Source of the DNA: SZAS-79 sp963844255
GTDB lineage: Bacteria > Pseudomonadota > Gammaproteobacteria > Burkholderiales > SG8-39
Direction: 5' to 3'
DNA: 64,000 nucleotides
Assembly (NCBI GenBank): GCA_963844255.1
Contig: CAWJNP010000077.1
Span: 1-64,000, forward strand
The position numbers and the translations under genes are program-made. The number at the start of each line of letters is the position of its first letter. The stretch's first letter is position 1. The notes below the pieces were generated by a model. It was not told where the DNA came from. It made no database searches and worked only from the letters and a program-made list of their open reading frames with translations. Below, piece by piece: positions 29,178 through 37,864 of the stretch.

Positions 29178-30482
29178 ATGGACAGTCCCGATCCCCTCCT
29201 GCTCGCCCGTGCCCAGTTCGGGCTGAACATCGCGTTCCACATCCTCTTTCCCACGCTGACGATCGCGCTGGCCTGGTTCCTGGTCTACTTTCGCGTCCGC
29301 TTTCACCACTCCGGCGAGGCGCACTGGCTTACCGTCTACAAGCTCTGGGTGAAAGTCTTTGCACTGACTTTCGCGATGGGGGTGGTCTCTGGGATCACGA
29401 TGTCGTTCCAGTTCGGCACCAACTGGCCGGGGTACATGGCCAAGGTGGGCAATATCGCGGGGCCGCTTCTCGCCTACGAAGTGCTGTTCGCGTTCTTTCT
29501 CGAGGCGACCTTCCTCGGCGTGATGCTGTTTGGGATGGGTCGGGTGTCGCCCCGGGTGCATCTGTTCGCCACCATCATGGTTGCGGTCGGCACCTCGCTT
29601 TCGGCCTTCTGGATCCTCGCCCTCAACTCGTGGATGCAGACCCCGGCGGGGCACGTCATGGCGGACGGACAGCTGATCGCCGGTGACTGGCTGGCCGTCA
29701 TCTTCAATCCGTCGTTCCCTTACCGCATCACGCACATGCTGCTGGCCTCGGGCCTCACGGCGGCATTCGTGATCTCGGGCTTGTCGGCTTGGCGCCTGCT
29801 TCGCGAGGCCGGCGATGCGGCCGCCACGCGCAGCCTGCGCACCGGCGTTCTGGTGGCCGCTGTTCTCGCACCGCTGCAGATCTTCGTCGGCGACCTGCAC
29901 GGCCTGAACACGCTCGAGCATCAGCCGGCCAAGATTGCGGCGATTGAGGCGCTGTGGGAAACCGAAAAGGGAGCGCCGCTGGTTCTGTTTGCGGTTCCCA
30001 ACGAAGAAAAGCGCCGCAATGACTATGCAATCGAAATACCGAAGATCGCCAGTCTGATCCTGAAACACGATCCGGAAGGCGAACTGAAGGGACTCGCCGC
30101 CTTCGCCCCCGACACACCGCCGGTCGCTCCGGTGTTCTTTGCCTTTCGCGCCATGGTCGGCATCGGGACGCTGATGGTTCTGGTCGCCTGGGTCGGTGCC
30201 TGGTACCTGCGGCGGCAGTCGTCGCCACCCCGCTGGCTGCTCTGGACGTTTGCCGCCTGCACGTTCGCGGGATGGCTCGCCACGCTTTCCGGATGGCTGG
30301 TCACCGAGATCGGCCGCCAGCCCTGGCTGGTCACTGGCGTGCTGCGCACTGCCGACGCGGTCGGCCGGATTCCGGAGGCACAGCTCGGCGCAAGCCTGAC
30401 CGGCTATGTGATCACCTATGCGGCAATGCTCGTTGCCTATATGGTCGTGATCACCCATATGGCCGGCAAGGGTGCACAGTGA
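29178..30482 (+). CDS. cioA: cytochrome bd-type quinol oxidase subunit I (short Q-loop, CIO type)
   Basis: A 434-residue membrane protein matching CydA/CioA. The N-terminal RAQFGLNIAFHILFPTLTIA carries the heme histidine, MGVVSGITMSFQFGTNWPG lies in TM3, and GLNTLEHQPAKIAAIEALWE starts the Q-loop. The Q-loop and total length are clearly shorter than in E. coli CydA (522 residues), as in cyanide-insensitive oxidases (CIO). It reduces O2 with quinol electrons without pumping protons. It starts at ATG 29178, as the upstream in-frame ATG at 28980 lies within the divergent cytochrome b gene. It is followed by cioB after ten bases. Confidence 0.9.
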   Translation: MDSPDPLLLARAQFGLNIAFHILFPTLTIALAWFLVYFRVRFHHSGEAHWLTVYKLWVKVFALTFAMGVVSGITMSFQFGTNWPGYMAKVGNIAGPLLAYEVLFAFFLEATFLGVMLFGMGRVSPRVHLFATIMVAVGTSLSAFWILALNSWMQTPAGHVMADGQLIAGDWLAVIFNPSFPYRITHMLLASGLTAAFVISGLSAWRLLREAGDAAATRSLRTGVLVAAVLAPLQIFVGDLHGLNTLEHQPAKIAAIEALWETEKGAPLVLFAVPNEEKRRNDYAIEIPKIASLILKHDPEGELKGLAAFAPDTPPVAPVFFAFRAMVGIGTLMVLVAWVGAWYLRRQSSPPRWLLWTFAACTFAGWLATLSGWLVTEIGRQPWLVTGVLRTADAVGRIPEAQLGASLTGYVITYAAMLVAYMVVITHMAGKGAQ

Positions 30483-30492
30483 CGGTGAACGC

Positions 30493-31497
30493 ATGAGCCT
30501 CGACATGCCTCTGGTGTTCGCCGGACTGATGGGCTTCGCGATCCTGATGTATGTCGTCCTTGACGGCTACGATCTCGGGGTCGGGATGCTGATGCCGGCG
30601 GCGTCCGAAACCGAGCAGGGCCTGATGGTGGCTTCAATCGGTCCGTTCTGGGATGCCAACGAGACCTGGCTCGTACTGGGCGTCGGGATACTTCTCGCGG
30701 CGTTTCCGGTCGCGCACGGCATGATCCTCGGGGCGCTCTACCTGCCTGTCGCTGCAATGCTCATCGGCCTCATGCTGCGTGGCGTGGCCTTCGAATTCCG
30801 CGTCAAGGCTGACGGCTGGCACCGCGAATTGTGGAACTGGTTGTTCTGGTTCGGCTCGTTTCTCGCCGCGTTCGCGCAAGGCTTCATGCTCGGGCGTTAT
30901 GTGACCGGCTTCGGGTCCGGTTTCGGCTACCTGCTTTTTTCCATTCTGACCGGCGCCTCGCTTTGCGGCGGCTATGTCTTGCTGGGCGCCACCTGGCTCA
31001 CACTGCGCACCGAAGGCGGATTGCAGAGCAAATCGCTCGCGTGGGCGCGCTGGGGCCTGTTGTGGGTGGCGCTCGGCGTGGCGCTGGTCAGCCTCGCCAC
31101 ACCGCTCGCGAGTGAGACGGTACGCGACAAATGGTTCGCGCACTTCTTCGACCGACCGTCTACGCTCGCCTTGATGCTGCTGCCTGCAGCCAGTGCACTC
31201 TGTGGATTCCTGGTCTGGCGAAGCACGGGGCGTCTGCGTCGAGGCGAACCTGCGGCCGAATGGACGCCATTCGCCGGCAGCGTGGCGATCTTCGTTCTCG
31301 CCTTCCTGGGACTTGCGTACAGCCTGTTCCCCTATGTGGTGATGGACCGGCTGACCATATGGGAAGCCGCAGCACACCCGTCGGCGTTAAAGGTGATTTT
31401 CTACGGAGCCGCGCTGGTCATTCCGTTCCTTGCCGGATACACGGTGTTCGCATATCGCGTGTTCCGCGGCAAGGTCCGGGAACTGACCTATTACTAG
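30493..31497 (+). CDS. cioB: cytochrome bd-type quinol oxidase subunit II
   Basis: A 334-residue membrane protein with about eight spans. The start (MSLDMPLVFAGLMGFAILMY, then VVLDGYDLGVGML) and the block GPFWDANETWLVLGVGILLA are signatures of CydB/CioB. 'RGVAFEFRVKADG' and FAQGFMLGRYVTGF also match. It is the structural partner of subunit I and completes the heme-binding environment. The ATG at 30493 is chosen over an in-frame ATG at 30472 that overlaps cioA. No cydX-like small frame was seen after it. Confidence 0.9.
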   Translation: MSLDMPLVFAGLMGFAILMYVVLDGYDLGVGMLMPAASETEQGLMVASIGPFWDANETWLVLGVGILLAAFPVAHGMILGALYLPVAAMLIGLMLRGVAFEFRVKADGWHRELWNWLFWFGSFLAAFAQGFMLGRYVTGFGSGFGYLLFSILTGASLCGGYVLLGATWLTLRTEGGLQSKSLAWARWGLLWVALGVALVSLATPLASETVRDKWFAHFFDRPSTLALMLLPAASALCGFLVWRSTGRLRRGEPAAEWTPFAGSVAIFVLAFLGLAYSLFPYVVMDRLTIWEAAAHPSALKVIFYGAALVIPFLAGYTVFAYRVFRGKVRELTYY

Positions 31498-31554
31498 CAG
31501 TCCCGGCCCAGATTCCGGTCACGGCGGCGGCGCCGGCGGGGCGCCTGACAGGGG

Positions 31555-31878
31555 TCAGCGTTCGAGCAACCCTTTCTTGTCCGCGACTTTCGCCCAGTCG
31601 TCCGCATCAAGCGGCGCGTCCTTGCGCTCGATGATTGGCTTCCACAGCTTCGCCAGGTCCGCGTTCAAGGCGATGAACGCCTGCTGCGTATCGGGCACGT
31701 CATCCTCGGCAAAGATCGCTTCGACAGGACATTCCGGGACGCACAGGGTGCAATCGATGCACTCTTCCGGGTCGATGATCAGCATGTTCGGCCCCTCCCT
31801 GAAGCAGTCCACCGGGCATACATCGACGCAATCGGTGTATTTGCACTTGATGCAGGATTCGGTAACGACGAAGGTCAT
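31555..31878 (-). CDS. fdxA: seven-iron ferredoxin FdxA
   Basis: A 107-residue ferredoxin. The N-terminal cluster motif ESCIKCKYTDCVDVCPVDCF supplies the ligands of a [3Fe-4S] and part of a [4Fe-4S] cluster. The second motif (EECIDCTLCVPECPVEAI) completes a 7Fe ferredoxin of the Azotobacter FdI type. The C-terminal ~40 residues (VPDTQQAFIALNADLAKLWK) are the usual FdxA extension. It transfers electrons at low potential in the cytoplasm. It is divergent from trxA with 235 bases in between. Confidence 0.93.
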   Translation of the reverse strand: MTFVVTESCIKCKYTDCVDVCPVDCFREGPNMLIIDPEECIDCTLCVPECPVEAIFAEDDVPDTQQAFIALNADLAKLWKPIIERKDAPLDADDWAKVADKKGLLER

Positions 31879-32113
31879 GGGCGGGTTTTTGAACGTGTTG
31901 ATGCGGGAATTGTTTTAAAAAACGTCTTTGAATCCGTAGTTTAGCATGAGAGCTTGCATTTCCCCGACGAACCCCCAACTATGTGTACGGGGCATGGTGT
32001 ACGCCCCTGACGCTTTGTCTAGCACGGAACTTGCGTATCATCCGTTATTACAATCCGGGCCTGCGGCGGGCCAGCCAGAAATGCCGACCTTCCAAAACGA
32101 CACCCGAGGAGCC

Positions 32114-32443
32114 ATGAGCAGTTCATCCATACATCACGTCACCGACGACAGTTTCGAACCCGATGTCCTGAAGTCGGATGTTCCCGTATTGCTGGACTAC
32201 TGGGCGGAGTGGTGCGGCCCCTGCAAGTCGATCGCCCCGATCCTGGAAGAAGTGGCAAAGGATTACGAAGGGCGCATCAAGATCGCCAAGATCAACGTCG
32301 ACGAAAACCAGGCCGTGCCCGCGAAATTCGGCATCCGCGGGATTCCGACGCTGATGCTCTTCAAGAACGGCAACGTCGAGGCAACGAAGGTCGGGGCACT
32401 CTCGAAATCGCAGCTCACTGCATTCCTTGACAGCAATATCTAA
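32114..32443 (+). CDS. trxA: thioredoxin 1
   Basis: A 109-residue thioredoxin with the active site YWAEWCGPCKSIAPILEE at residues ~28-45. The cis-proline loop is IRGIPTLMLFKNG and the terminal helix SKSQLTAFLDSNI. ATG 32114 follows CGAGGAGCC. It reduces cytoplasmic disulfides, including ribonucleotide reductase, encoded further along this window. The trxA-rho order is common in beta- and gammaproteobacteria. Confidence 0.95.
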   Translation: MSSSSIHHVTDDSFEPDVLKSDVPVLLDYWAEWCGPCKSIAPILEEVAKDYEGRIKIAKINVDENQAVPAKFGIRGIPTLMLFKNGNVEATKVGALSKSQLTAFLDSNI

Positions 32444-32669
32444 ACGCCTTACGCTTTAACACTGAATCGCCGCGCCGCTGGGAACAGAAGACAAGATCGA
32501 CGGCGACAAGAACCATCCCGGCGCGGCCGCAAGCGTGCAAATCAGCGCAGGCGAGCGGTGGAGTCAGGCAGAATCAGGCAGTTCTCGGCACCCGGTTCAG
32601 GTGCCCTTCCCTTAGAAGATCTCCGCGTAGTTCACGTTTCGTCCACGTTCCTTCCTTTCGGCGTTCGCC
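32444..32669 (+). promoter_or_regulatory. trxA-rho intergenic leader
   Basis: 226 bases separate the two genes without an intrinsic terminator. The last ~90 bases before rho are pyrimidine-rich and low in G (for example TTCACGTTTCGTCCACGTTC at 32631-32650), a composition Rho binds. No clear Shine-Dalgarno precedes the rho ATG. Autoregulation of rho by termination in its own leader is known in other proteobacteria; here it is inferred. Confidence 0.4.
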
Positions 32670-33929
32670 ATGCATTTATCAGACTTGAAATCCCTCCACG
32701 TCACGCAACTCGTCGACATGGCGGTCACCAGCGAGATCGAAGGCGCAAACCGCCTGCGCAAGCAAGATCTCATCTTCGCCATGCTGAAGAACCGCGCCAA
32801 GAAAGGCGAGGCAATTTTTGGCGACGGGACCCTTGAAGTGCTGCCCGACGGCTTCGGCTTCCTGCGCTCGCCGGATACCTCGTATCTGGCCAGTACGGAC
32901 GACATTTACGTCTCGCCTTCGCAGATCCGCCGCTTCAACCTGCATACCGGCGACACGATCGACGGGGAGATCCGCACGCCGAAGGACGGCGAGCGCTACT
33001 TCGCACTGGTCAAGGTCGACAAGGTCAACGGTGAGACCCCGGAAGCATCGAAAGGCAAGATCCTTTTCGAGAACCTCACGCCTCTGCACCCGACCGAGCA
33101 CCTCAAGCTCGAGCGCGAGATCAAGGCCGAGGAAAACATCACCGGCCGGATCATCGACATCGTCGCTCCGATCGGCAAGGGCCAGCGCGGCCTGATCGTG
33201 AGCCCGCCGAAGGCCGGCAAGACCGTTCTGATGCAGCACATCGCGCACGCAATCACATCAAACCATCCTGAAGCAGTGATGATGGTCCTGCTGATCGACG
33301 AGCGTCCCGAAGAAGTGACCGAGATGACGCGAACCGTAAAGGGCGAAGTCGTTGCCTCGACGTTCGACGAGCCGGCACAGCGCCACGTGCAGGTGGCCGA
33401 GATGGTGATCGAAAAGGCCAAGCGCCTGGTCGAACACAAGAAAGACGTGATCATTCTGCTGGATTCGATCACCCGTCTTGCGCGTGCCTACAACACCGTG
33501 CAGCCGGCCTCTGGCAAGGTGCTCACCGGCGGGGTGGACGCCAACGCCCTGCAGAAACCGAAGCGTTTCTTCGGTGCGGCACGGAACATCGAGGAAGGCG
33601 GCAGCCTGACCATCATCGCAACGGCGCTCGTCGAGACGGGCAGCCGGATGGACGATGTGATCTACGAGGAATTCAAGGGCACCGGCAACCTGGAAATCCA
33701 TCTGGACCGTCGCATGGCGGAAAAGCGCATTTACCCCGCGATCAACGTCAACCGTTCCGGGACCCGCCGCGAGGAGCTTCTGATTGAGAAAGACATCCTG
33801 CAGAAGATCTGGGTGCTCAGAAAGCTTCTCTACCCCATGGACGAGCTGGAAGCGGCCGAATTCCTGATCGACAAGGTGCGCGCGACCAAGACGAATGCGG
33901 ACTTTTTCGATTCGATGCGGCGGGGCTAG
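32670..33929 (+). CDS. rho: transcription termination factor Rho
   Basis: A 419-residue protein, the standard length. The N-terminal helical domain (MHLSDLKSLHVTQLVDMAVT) is followed by the cold-shock-like RNA-binding domain (GDGTLEVLPDGFGFLRSPDT, then DDIYVSPSQIRRFNLHTGD). The RecA-like ATPase has Walker A (IVSPPKAGKTVLMQHIAHAI), Walker B (VIILLDSITRLARAYNTVQP) and the Q/R-loop region (GGVDANALQKPKRFFGAARN). It is an essential hexameric RNA translocase that ends untranslated transcripts. Confidence 0.97.
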   Translation: MHLSDLKSLHVTQLVDMAVTSEIEGANRLRKQDLIFAMLKNRAKKGEAIFGDGTLEVLPDGFGFLRSPDTSYLASTDDIYVSPSQIRRFNLHTGDTIDGEIRTPKDGERYFALVKVDKVNGETPEASKGKILFENLTPLHPTEHLKLEREIKAEENITGRIIDIVAPIGKGQRGLIVSPPKAGKTVLMQHIAHAITSNHPEAVMMVLLIDERPEEVTEMTRTVKGEVVASTFDEPAQRHVQVAEMVIEKAKRLVEHKKDVIILLDSITRLARAYNTVQPASGKVLTGGVDANALQKPKRFFGAARNIEEGGSLTIIATALVETGSRMDDVIYEEFKGTGNLEIHLDRRMAEKRIYPAINVNRSGTRREELLIEKDILQKIWVLRKLLYPMDELEAAEFLIDKVRATKTNADFFDSMRRG

Positions 33930-33947
33930 CAGGTATTCCGCACCGGC

Positions 33948-33976
33948 TTGCGATAAGCCACTGATTTACGTATAAT
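33948..33976 (+). promoter_or_regulatory. sigma-70 promoter for rpmE2
   Basis: TTGCGA (33948-33953), exactly 17 bases, then TATAAT (33971-33976). It begins 19 bases after the rho stop and gives rpmE2 its own transcript starting near 33983, with a leader of about 70 bases. Confidence 0.75.
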
Positions 33977-34055
33977 TCGCGGCTCAATTTTTACACCGCT
34001 GCGGCACCCGAAGGTGGAAACGGGTGGGTCCGCCGCGGCAATCAGAGGATTCCGA

Positions 34056-34319
34056 ATGAAAACCGCCGGCCACCCCGAATATCAAGACGTCATCTTCCTG
34101 GATACGAGCTGCGACTTCTCGTTCCTGACCCGTTCCTGCATCGAGACCAAGGGTCGCGAGACCCGCAAGTGGACCGACGGCAAGGAATACCCGCTGGTGA
34201 AGATCGAGATCTCGTCCGAGTCTCATCCGTTCTACACGGGGAAACAGAAAATCGTCGACACGGCGGGCCGCATCGAGAAATTCAAGCGGCGCTACGCGAC
34301 GAAGTCCAAGCCGGCCTGA
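34056..34319 (+). CDS. rpmE2: 50S ribosomal protein L31, type B
   Basis: An 87-residue L31 of the type B (zinc-independent) class: MKTAGHPEYQDVIFLDTSCD, TRSCIETKGRETRKWTDGKE, YPLVKIEISSESHPFYTGKQ, and the terminal RIEKFKRRYATK. The four-cysteine zinc site of type A L31 is absent. In many bacteria this paralogue replaces the zinc form under zinc starvation; no Zur box was identified here. It has its own promoter and a strong terminator. Confidence 0.93.
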   Translation: MKTAGHPEYQDVIFLDTSCDFSFLTRSCIETKGRETRKWTDGKEYPLVKIEISSESHPFYTGKQKIVDTAGRIEKFKRRYATKSKPA

Positions 34320-34340
34320 CTTTCCGCCGGAAGATCCGGA

Positions 34341-34376
34341 AAAGCCCCTGCGGCGTAAGCGCGGGGGCTTTTTCTT
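34341..34376 (+). terminator. intrinsic terminator of rpmE2
   Basis: AAAGCCCCTGCG and CGCGGGGGCTTT pair over 12 bases with one G-U around a seven-base loop, followed by TTTTTCTTTT. It starts 22 bases after the rpmE2 stop. A clear Rho-independent terminator. Confidence 0.9.
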
Positions 34377-34422
34377 TTGAAAAACAAATTGTTATGATGA
34401 CTCAGGTCGACGCACCCCACTC

Positions 34423-36057
34423 GTGGAATCCTTGAACACGCGTCGTCCGCTGCTATCGCTCCCGCCCTCGCCGGTGCTGCTCACCGTTCTCGCGCTGGCC
34501 TTCGTGTTGCCCGGCCTCTTCGGCCACGATCCATGGAAGTCATTCGACGCCATCGGCGTTGAAATTGTCCACCAGATGCAACTCTCCGGCGACTGGCTGA
34601 TCCCCCGGATCGCAGGCGAACCATGGCTGGAAGATCCCCCCCTCTTTCATTGGATCTCCCTGCTGCTCGCCAAGTTTGCCTCACTGGCGCTGCCCTTCCA
34701 CGACGCAGTGCGCGTCGCGAGCGGCCTTTCGGTACTTGCGGCGTGTTCCCTGCTGTACAGAGCGATTCCCGGGACGATCCAAGAGGAAACGCGAAGCCAA
34801 TCTTCAGCGGCAGTGCTGCTGCTGATCGGCACGATCGGTCTGATGGTGCATGCGCATGAGGCCATCACCGACCTTGCGACCCTTGCGGCCTGCAGTGCTG
34901 CGCTTGCCACACTCCCCCGCGCGAATGCGCGTCCCGTTTCGATGGGACTGCTGTTCGGGCTGGCACTCGGGCTGGCTTTCCTTTCTACCGGATTCGTGAC
35001 GCCGGTGGCAATGTTGTGTGCCGCCCTGCTCGTCACGGTCGTATGTGTCGAAATGCGCAATCGACGTGGGGCGCTGTTCCTGGCAATCGGAGCGACCGTC
35101 ATGACCGCAGTCGCCGCGACCTGGCCCTTGGCGCTGCGCGCCCATTCGCCGGCATTGTTCTCCCTCTGGCTTTCTCAGGCTACGAGTTCGCATGGCGGGT
35201 TCGCGGCCAATCTGAACTATTTCCTCGGGATCTCGGTCTGGTTCCTGTGGCCGGTCTGGCCGCTGGCATTGTGGACATTGTGGGCACGGCGAACGACGCT
35301 GCTGTCGCCGGAACTTTTTTTCCCGCTTGGCGCCTTCGTTTTACTCTTCGCCGGAGTCGCATATCTGGGCCCAAGACAGGACATCAACCTGCTGGCGGCG
35401 CTGCCCCCGCTCGTCGTGTTCGCGGCGCATGGCCTGCCGACTCTGCGCAGGGGAGCCGCAGCGGCATTCGACTGGTTCGGGGTAATGACCTTTGCCTTCT
35501 TCTCAGGTCTCATCATCTGGGTCGGATACATTGCGATGATGACCGGCTGGCCGCCGAAGATCGCGAACAACTTCGCGAAACTCGCACCTGGCTTCGTGCC
35601 GCAGTTTGCCTGGCTGCCGTTTCTCACAGCCCTTGCCCTCACCGTCTTCTGGCTGCTCCTTGTACTTCGGCTGCCGCCCGCACCTTCGCGAAGCGCAACG
35701 CGCTGGGCGGCCGGGGTCATACTGCTGTGGGGCACGTTCGCCACACTGTGGATGCCCTGGGCCGATCACCTCAAAACCTACCGCAGCGTGGCGCTTCAAT
35801 TGGCGGCAAAACTGCCGCCGGGCCGGCACTGCGTGGCCGGCAGGAATTTGGGCGTGCCCCAGCGGGCGGCTCTCAGCTACCATGCCGGTATGCACATTCA
35901 GCCGCCCGACTCCGAGTCGCGTTGTCGCTATCTGCTTGTGCAGGGCAGCCCGAAGCACGAACGTGATTCGCCCGGGCGTGGCTGGACAAAGATCGCGGAA
36001 TTCGGGCGAGCTGGCGACAAGTCCGAGCGCTACCGCCTCTACCACAAGGAAAGATAG
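34423..36057 (+). CDS. ArnT-like membrane glycosyltransferase (GT83 family)
   Basis: A ~544-residue protein with about 10-12 membrane spans. The first periplasmic loop reads FGHDPWKSFDAIGVEIVHQM, then GDWLIPRIAGEPWLEDPPLF, with the DPW / E / DPPL pattern of ArnT/PMT-type transferases that use polyprenyl-phosphate sugars. The C-terminal ~120 residues are a soluble periplasmic domain. The target could be lipid A, protein or another polymer. The start is unsure: GTG at 34423, or TTG at 34432, which would overlap (TTGA) a 13-codon frame beginning ATGATGACTCAG. Confidence 0.78.
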   Translation: MESLNTRRPLLSLPPSPVLLTVLALAFVLPGLFGHDPWKSFDAIGVEIVHQMQLSGDWLIPRIAGEPWLEDPPLFHWISLLLAKFASLALPFHDAVRVASGLSVLAACSLLYRAIPGTIQEETRSQSSAAVLLLIGTIGLMVHAHEAITDLATLAACSAALATLPRANARPVSMGLLFGLALGLAFLSTGFVTPVAMLCAALLVTVVCVEMRNRRGALFLAIGATVMTAVAATWPLALRAHSPALFSLWLSQATSSHGGFAANLNYFLGISVWFLWPVWPLALWTLWARRTTLLSPELFFPLGAFVLLFAGVAYLGPRQDINLLAALPPLVVFAAHGLPTLRRGAAAAFDWFGVMTFAFFSGLIIWVGYIAMMTGWPPKIANNFAKLAPGFVPQFAWLPFLTALALTVFWLLLVLRLPPAPSRSATRWAAGVILLWGTFATLWMPWADHLKTYRSVALQLAAKLPPGRHCVAGRNLGVPQRAALSYHAGMHIQPPDSESRCRYLLVQGSPKHERDSPGRGWTKIAEFGRAGDKSERYRLYHKER

Positions 36058-36064
36058 CGACCGC

Positions 36065-37579
36065 ATGAGCACACTCTCGCAGACCACGGCCTGGCGCGCA
36101 TTGCAATCGCACGCGCTTGCCATGCGCGAGACTACGCTTGCGCAACTCCTGGCCGAAGACCCGGGACGCGCCGAGCGATGCGTCGTTCGCGGCGCAGGCG
36201 TCGCCTTCAACTGGTCGCGGCAAAAGGCAAGCAGCGAAACCATCGCACTCCTTGGCAGGCTCGCGGTCCAACAGGACTGGACGGGGTGGCGCGCGAAGAT
36301 GTTCGCGGGCGAGAAGATCAACGTGACCGAGGACCGGGCCGTCTTGCACGTGGCGTTGCGCCGCGGGGCGCTTGCGCCCGCCGAGGTGCGCGAAGCGCTG
36401 GAAGCAGCGCGGAACATTGCCGTGTCCCTCCGTCGCGGGCTGCGCACCGGGTCAACGGGGAAGGCGATTGCCCATGTCGTCAATATCGGCATCGGCGGAT
36501 CGGATCTCGGTCCGCGGATGGCACTCGACGCACTCGACGAATACCGCGATTCGGCGCTCCGCTTTGATTGCGTGGCCAACATCGACCCGTCCGACCTGGA
36601 ACGCGTGCTCGCACGTTGCGACCCGGAGCGCACGCTGTTCGTGGTTGCGTCGAAGACCTTCACCACCCAGGAAACCCTGAGCAATGCGACCGCGGCACGG
36701 CGATGGCTGCGCGCGAAGCTGCCAGCTGAGGCGGACCCAGGCCGCCATTTCATCGCGGTGAGTTCCAACGTCGCGGCTGCACATGCGTTCGGAATACCGC
36801 TCGACAGCATACTGCCCACCTGGGACTGGGTCGGCGGCAGATACTCGATCTGGTCCTGCGTGGGCCTTCCGCTGATGCTCGCAATCGGACCGGAGCAGTT
36901 CGATGCGTTTCTTGCCGGCGCGGCCGAAGCCGATGCGCATTTCCTTTCCGCACCGTTTGAGGAAAACCTGCCGGCGCTGATGGCACTTCTGGGCATCTGG
37001 CACATCAATTTTCACGGCGCGCAGACGCACGCGGTGCTGCCCTATGCGCAGGCACTCGCGCAGTTTCCGGCCTATCTGCAACAACTGGAAATGGAGTCAA
37101 ACGGCAAATCGGTCGACCGGTCCGGAAACGCGCTCGACTACGCAACGGCGCCGGTCCTCTGGGGCGCGGCCGGGACCGTGGGCCAGCATTCGTTTCACCA
37201 GCTCCTGCACCAAGGCACGCTCGCCGTGCCGGTCGATTTCATCGTGGTGCAGGAAGGTCGTTACGACCCGGCGCGACACGCGATTCTCGCCGCAAATGCG
37301 CACGCGCAGGCCGACGCGCTCGCACGCGGCCGGCAGGACGCATCTCTCGAGCCGTATCGCCGCTATCCGGGCGACCGGTCCTCGACCACGCTTACGATAG
37401 AGAGGCTCGACCCGCGCAGCCTCGGCCGGCTGATTGCCCTGTACGAGCACAAGGTATTCGTACAGGGCGTGGTCTGGGATATCGACAGTTTCGACCAGTG
37501 GGGCGTCGAATACGGCAAACAGCTTGCCTCCAGCATGCTGACGCAGCCGCTGGGCAAGACGCCGTCCGGACATACGTAA
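36065..37579 (+). CDS. pgi: glucose-6-phosphate isomerase
   Basis: A 504-residue Pgi. Signatures are VNIGIGGSDLGPRMALDALD (sugar-phosphate loop), VVASKTFTTQETLSNATAAR, TWDWVGGRYSIWSCVGLPLM and GIWHINFHGAQTHAVLPYAQ. The second PGI signature is GVVWDIDSFDQWGVEYGKQL. It interconverts glucose-6-phosphate and fructose-6-phosphate. ATG 36065 lies seven bases after the glycosyltransferase stop, so the two are probably co-transcribed. It is shorter than E. coli Pgi (549) mainly at the N-terminus, which is common in this group. Confidence 0.95.
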   Translation: MSTLSQTTAWRALQSHALAMRETTLAQLLAEDPGRAERCVVRGAGVAFNWSRQKASSETIALLGRLAVQQDWTGWRAKMFAGEKINVTEDRAVLHVALRRGALAPAEVREALEAARNIAVSLRRGLRTGSTGKAIAHVVNIGIGGSDLGPRMALDALDEYRDSALRFDCVANIDPSDLERVLARCDPERTLFVVASKTFTTQETLSNATAARRWLRAKLPAEADPGRHFIAVSSNVAAAHAFGIPLDSILPTWDWVGGRYSIWSCVGLPLMLAIGPEQFDAFLAGAAEADAHFLSAPFEENLPALMALLGIWHINFHGAQTHAVLPYAQALAQFPAYLQQLEMESNGKSVDRSGNALDYATAPVLWGAAGTVGQHSFHQLLHQGTLAVPVDFIVVQEGRYDPARHAILAANAHAQADALARGRQDASLEPYRRYPGDRSSTTLTIERLDPRSLGRLIALYEHKVFVQGVVWDIDSFDQWGVEYGKQLASSMLTQPLGKTPSGHT

Positions 37580-37593
37580 AAGGGAGCGCATTC

Positions 37594-37800
37594 ATGGACC
37601 ACGAAACCTTCAATCTGGGCATTCGCAAGTTCCTCAAGACTGTCGGAGTGAACTCGCAGCGAGAAATAGAGCAGGCGGTGAACAAAGCCTTGGAATCCGG
37701 CCGGCTCAAGGGCGACGAAACGCTGATCGCAGGCATGACGCTGGAAATTCCGTCACTCGGCCTCAAGGTGCCGTTCGAGGGCGAGATCAAGCTAAAATAA
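37594..37800 (+). CDS. small conserved protein, DUF6494-like
   Basis: A 68-residue acidic/basic soluble protein beginning MDHETFNLGIRKFLKTVGVN. It has a helix (SQREIEQAVNKALESGRLKG) and a short beta end (LEIPSLGLKVPFEGEIKLK). I recognise it as one of the small conserved proteobacterial proteins filed as DUF6494; the function is unknown. The ATG follows AAAGGGAG and sits 14 bases after pgi, so it is probably in the pgi operon. Confidence 0.75.
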   Translation: MDHETFNLGIRKFLKTVGVNSQREIEQAVNKALESGRLKGDETLIAGMTLEIPSLGLKVPFEGEIKLK

Positions 37801-37864
37801 TCCGGTTTGATTCGCAACCGGCCACTGACGCCAGGGTCGCCGACCTCGCAAGGAGCAATTCCAG

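Noticed and set aside
29145..30506. Minus-strand open frame (453 codons) opposite cioA
   Set aside because: cioA has full membrane and heme motifs; the antisense frame is low-complexity and unmatched.
36117..36567. Alternative plus-strand frames inside pgi
   Set aside because: Out of frame with the intact Pgi signatures and without family sequence.
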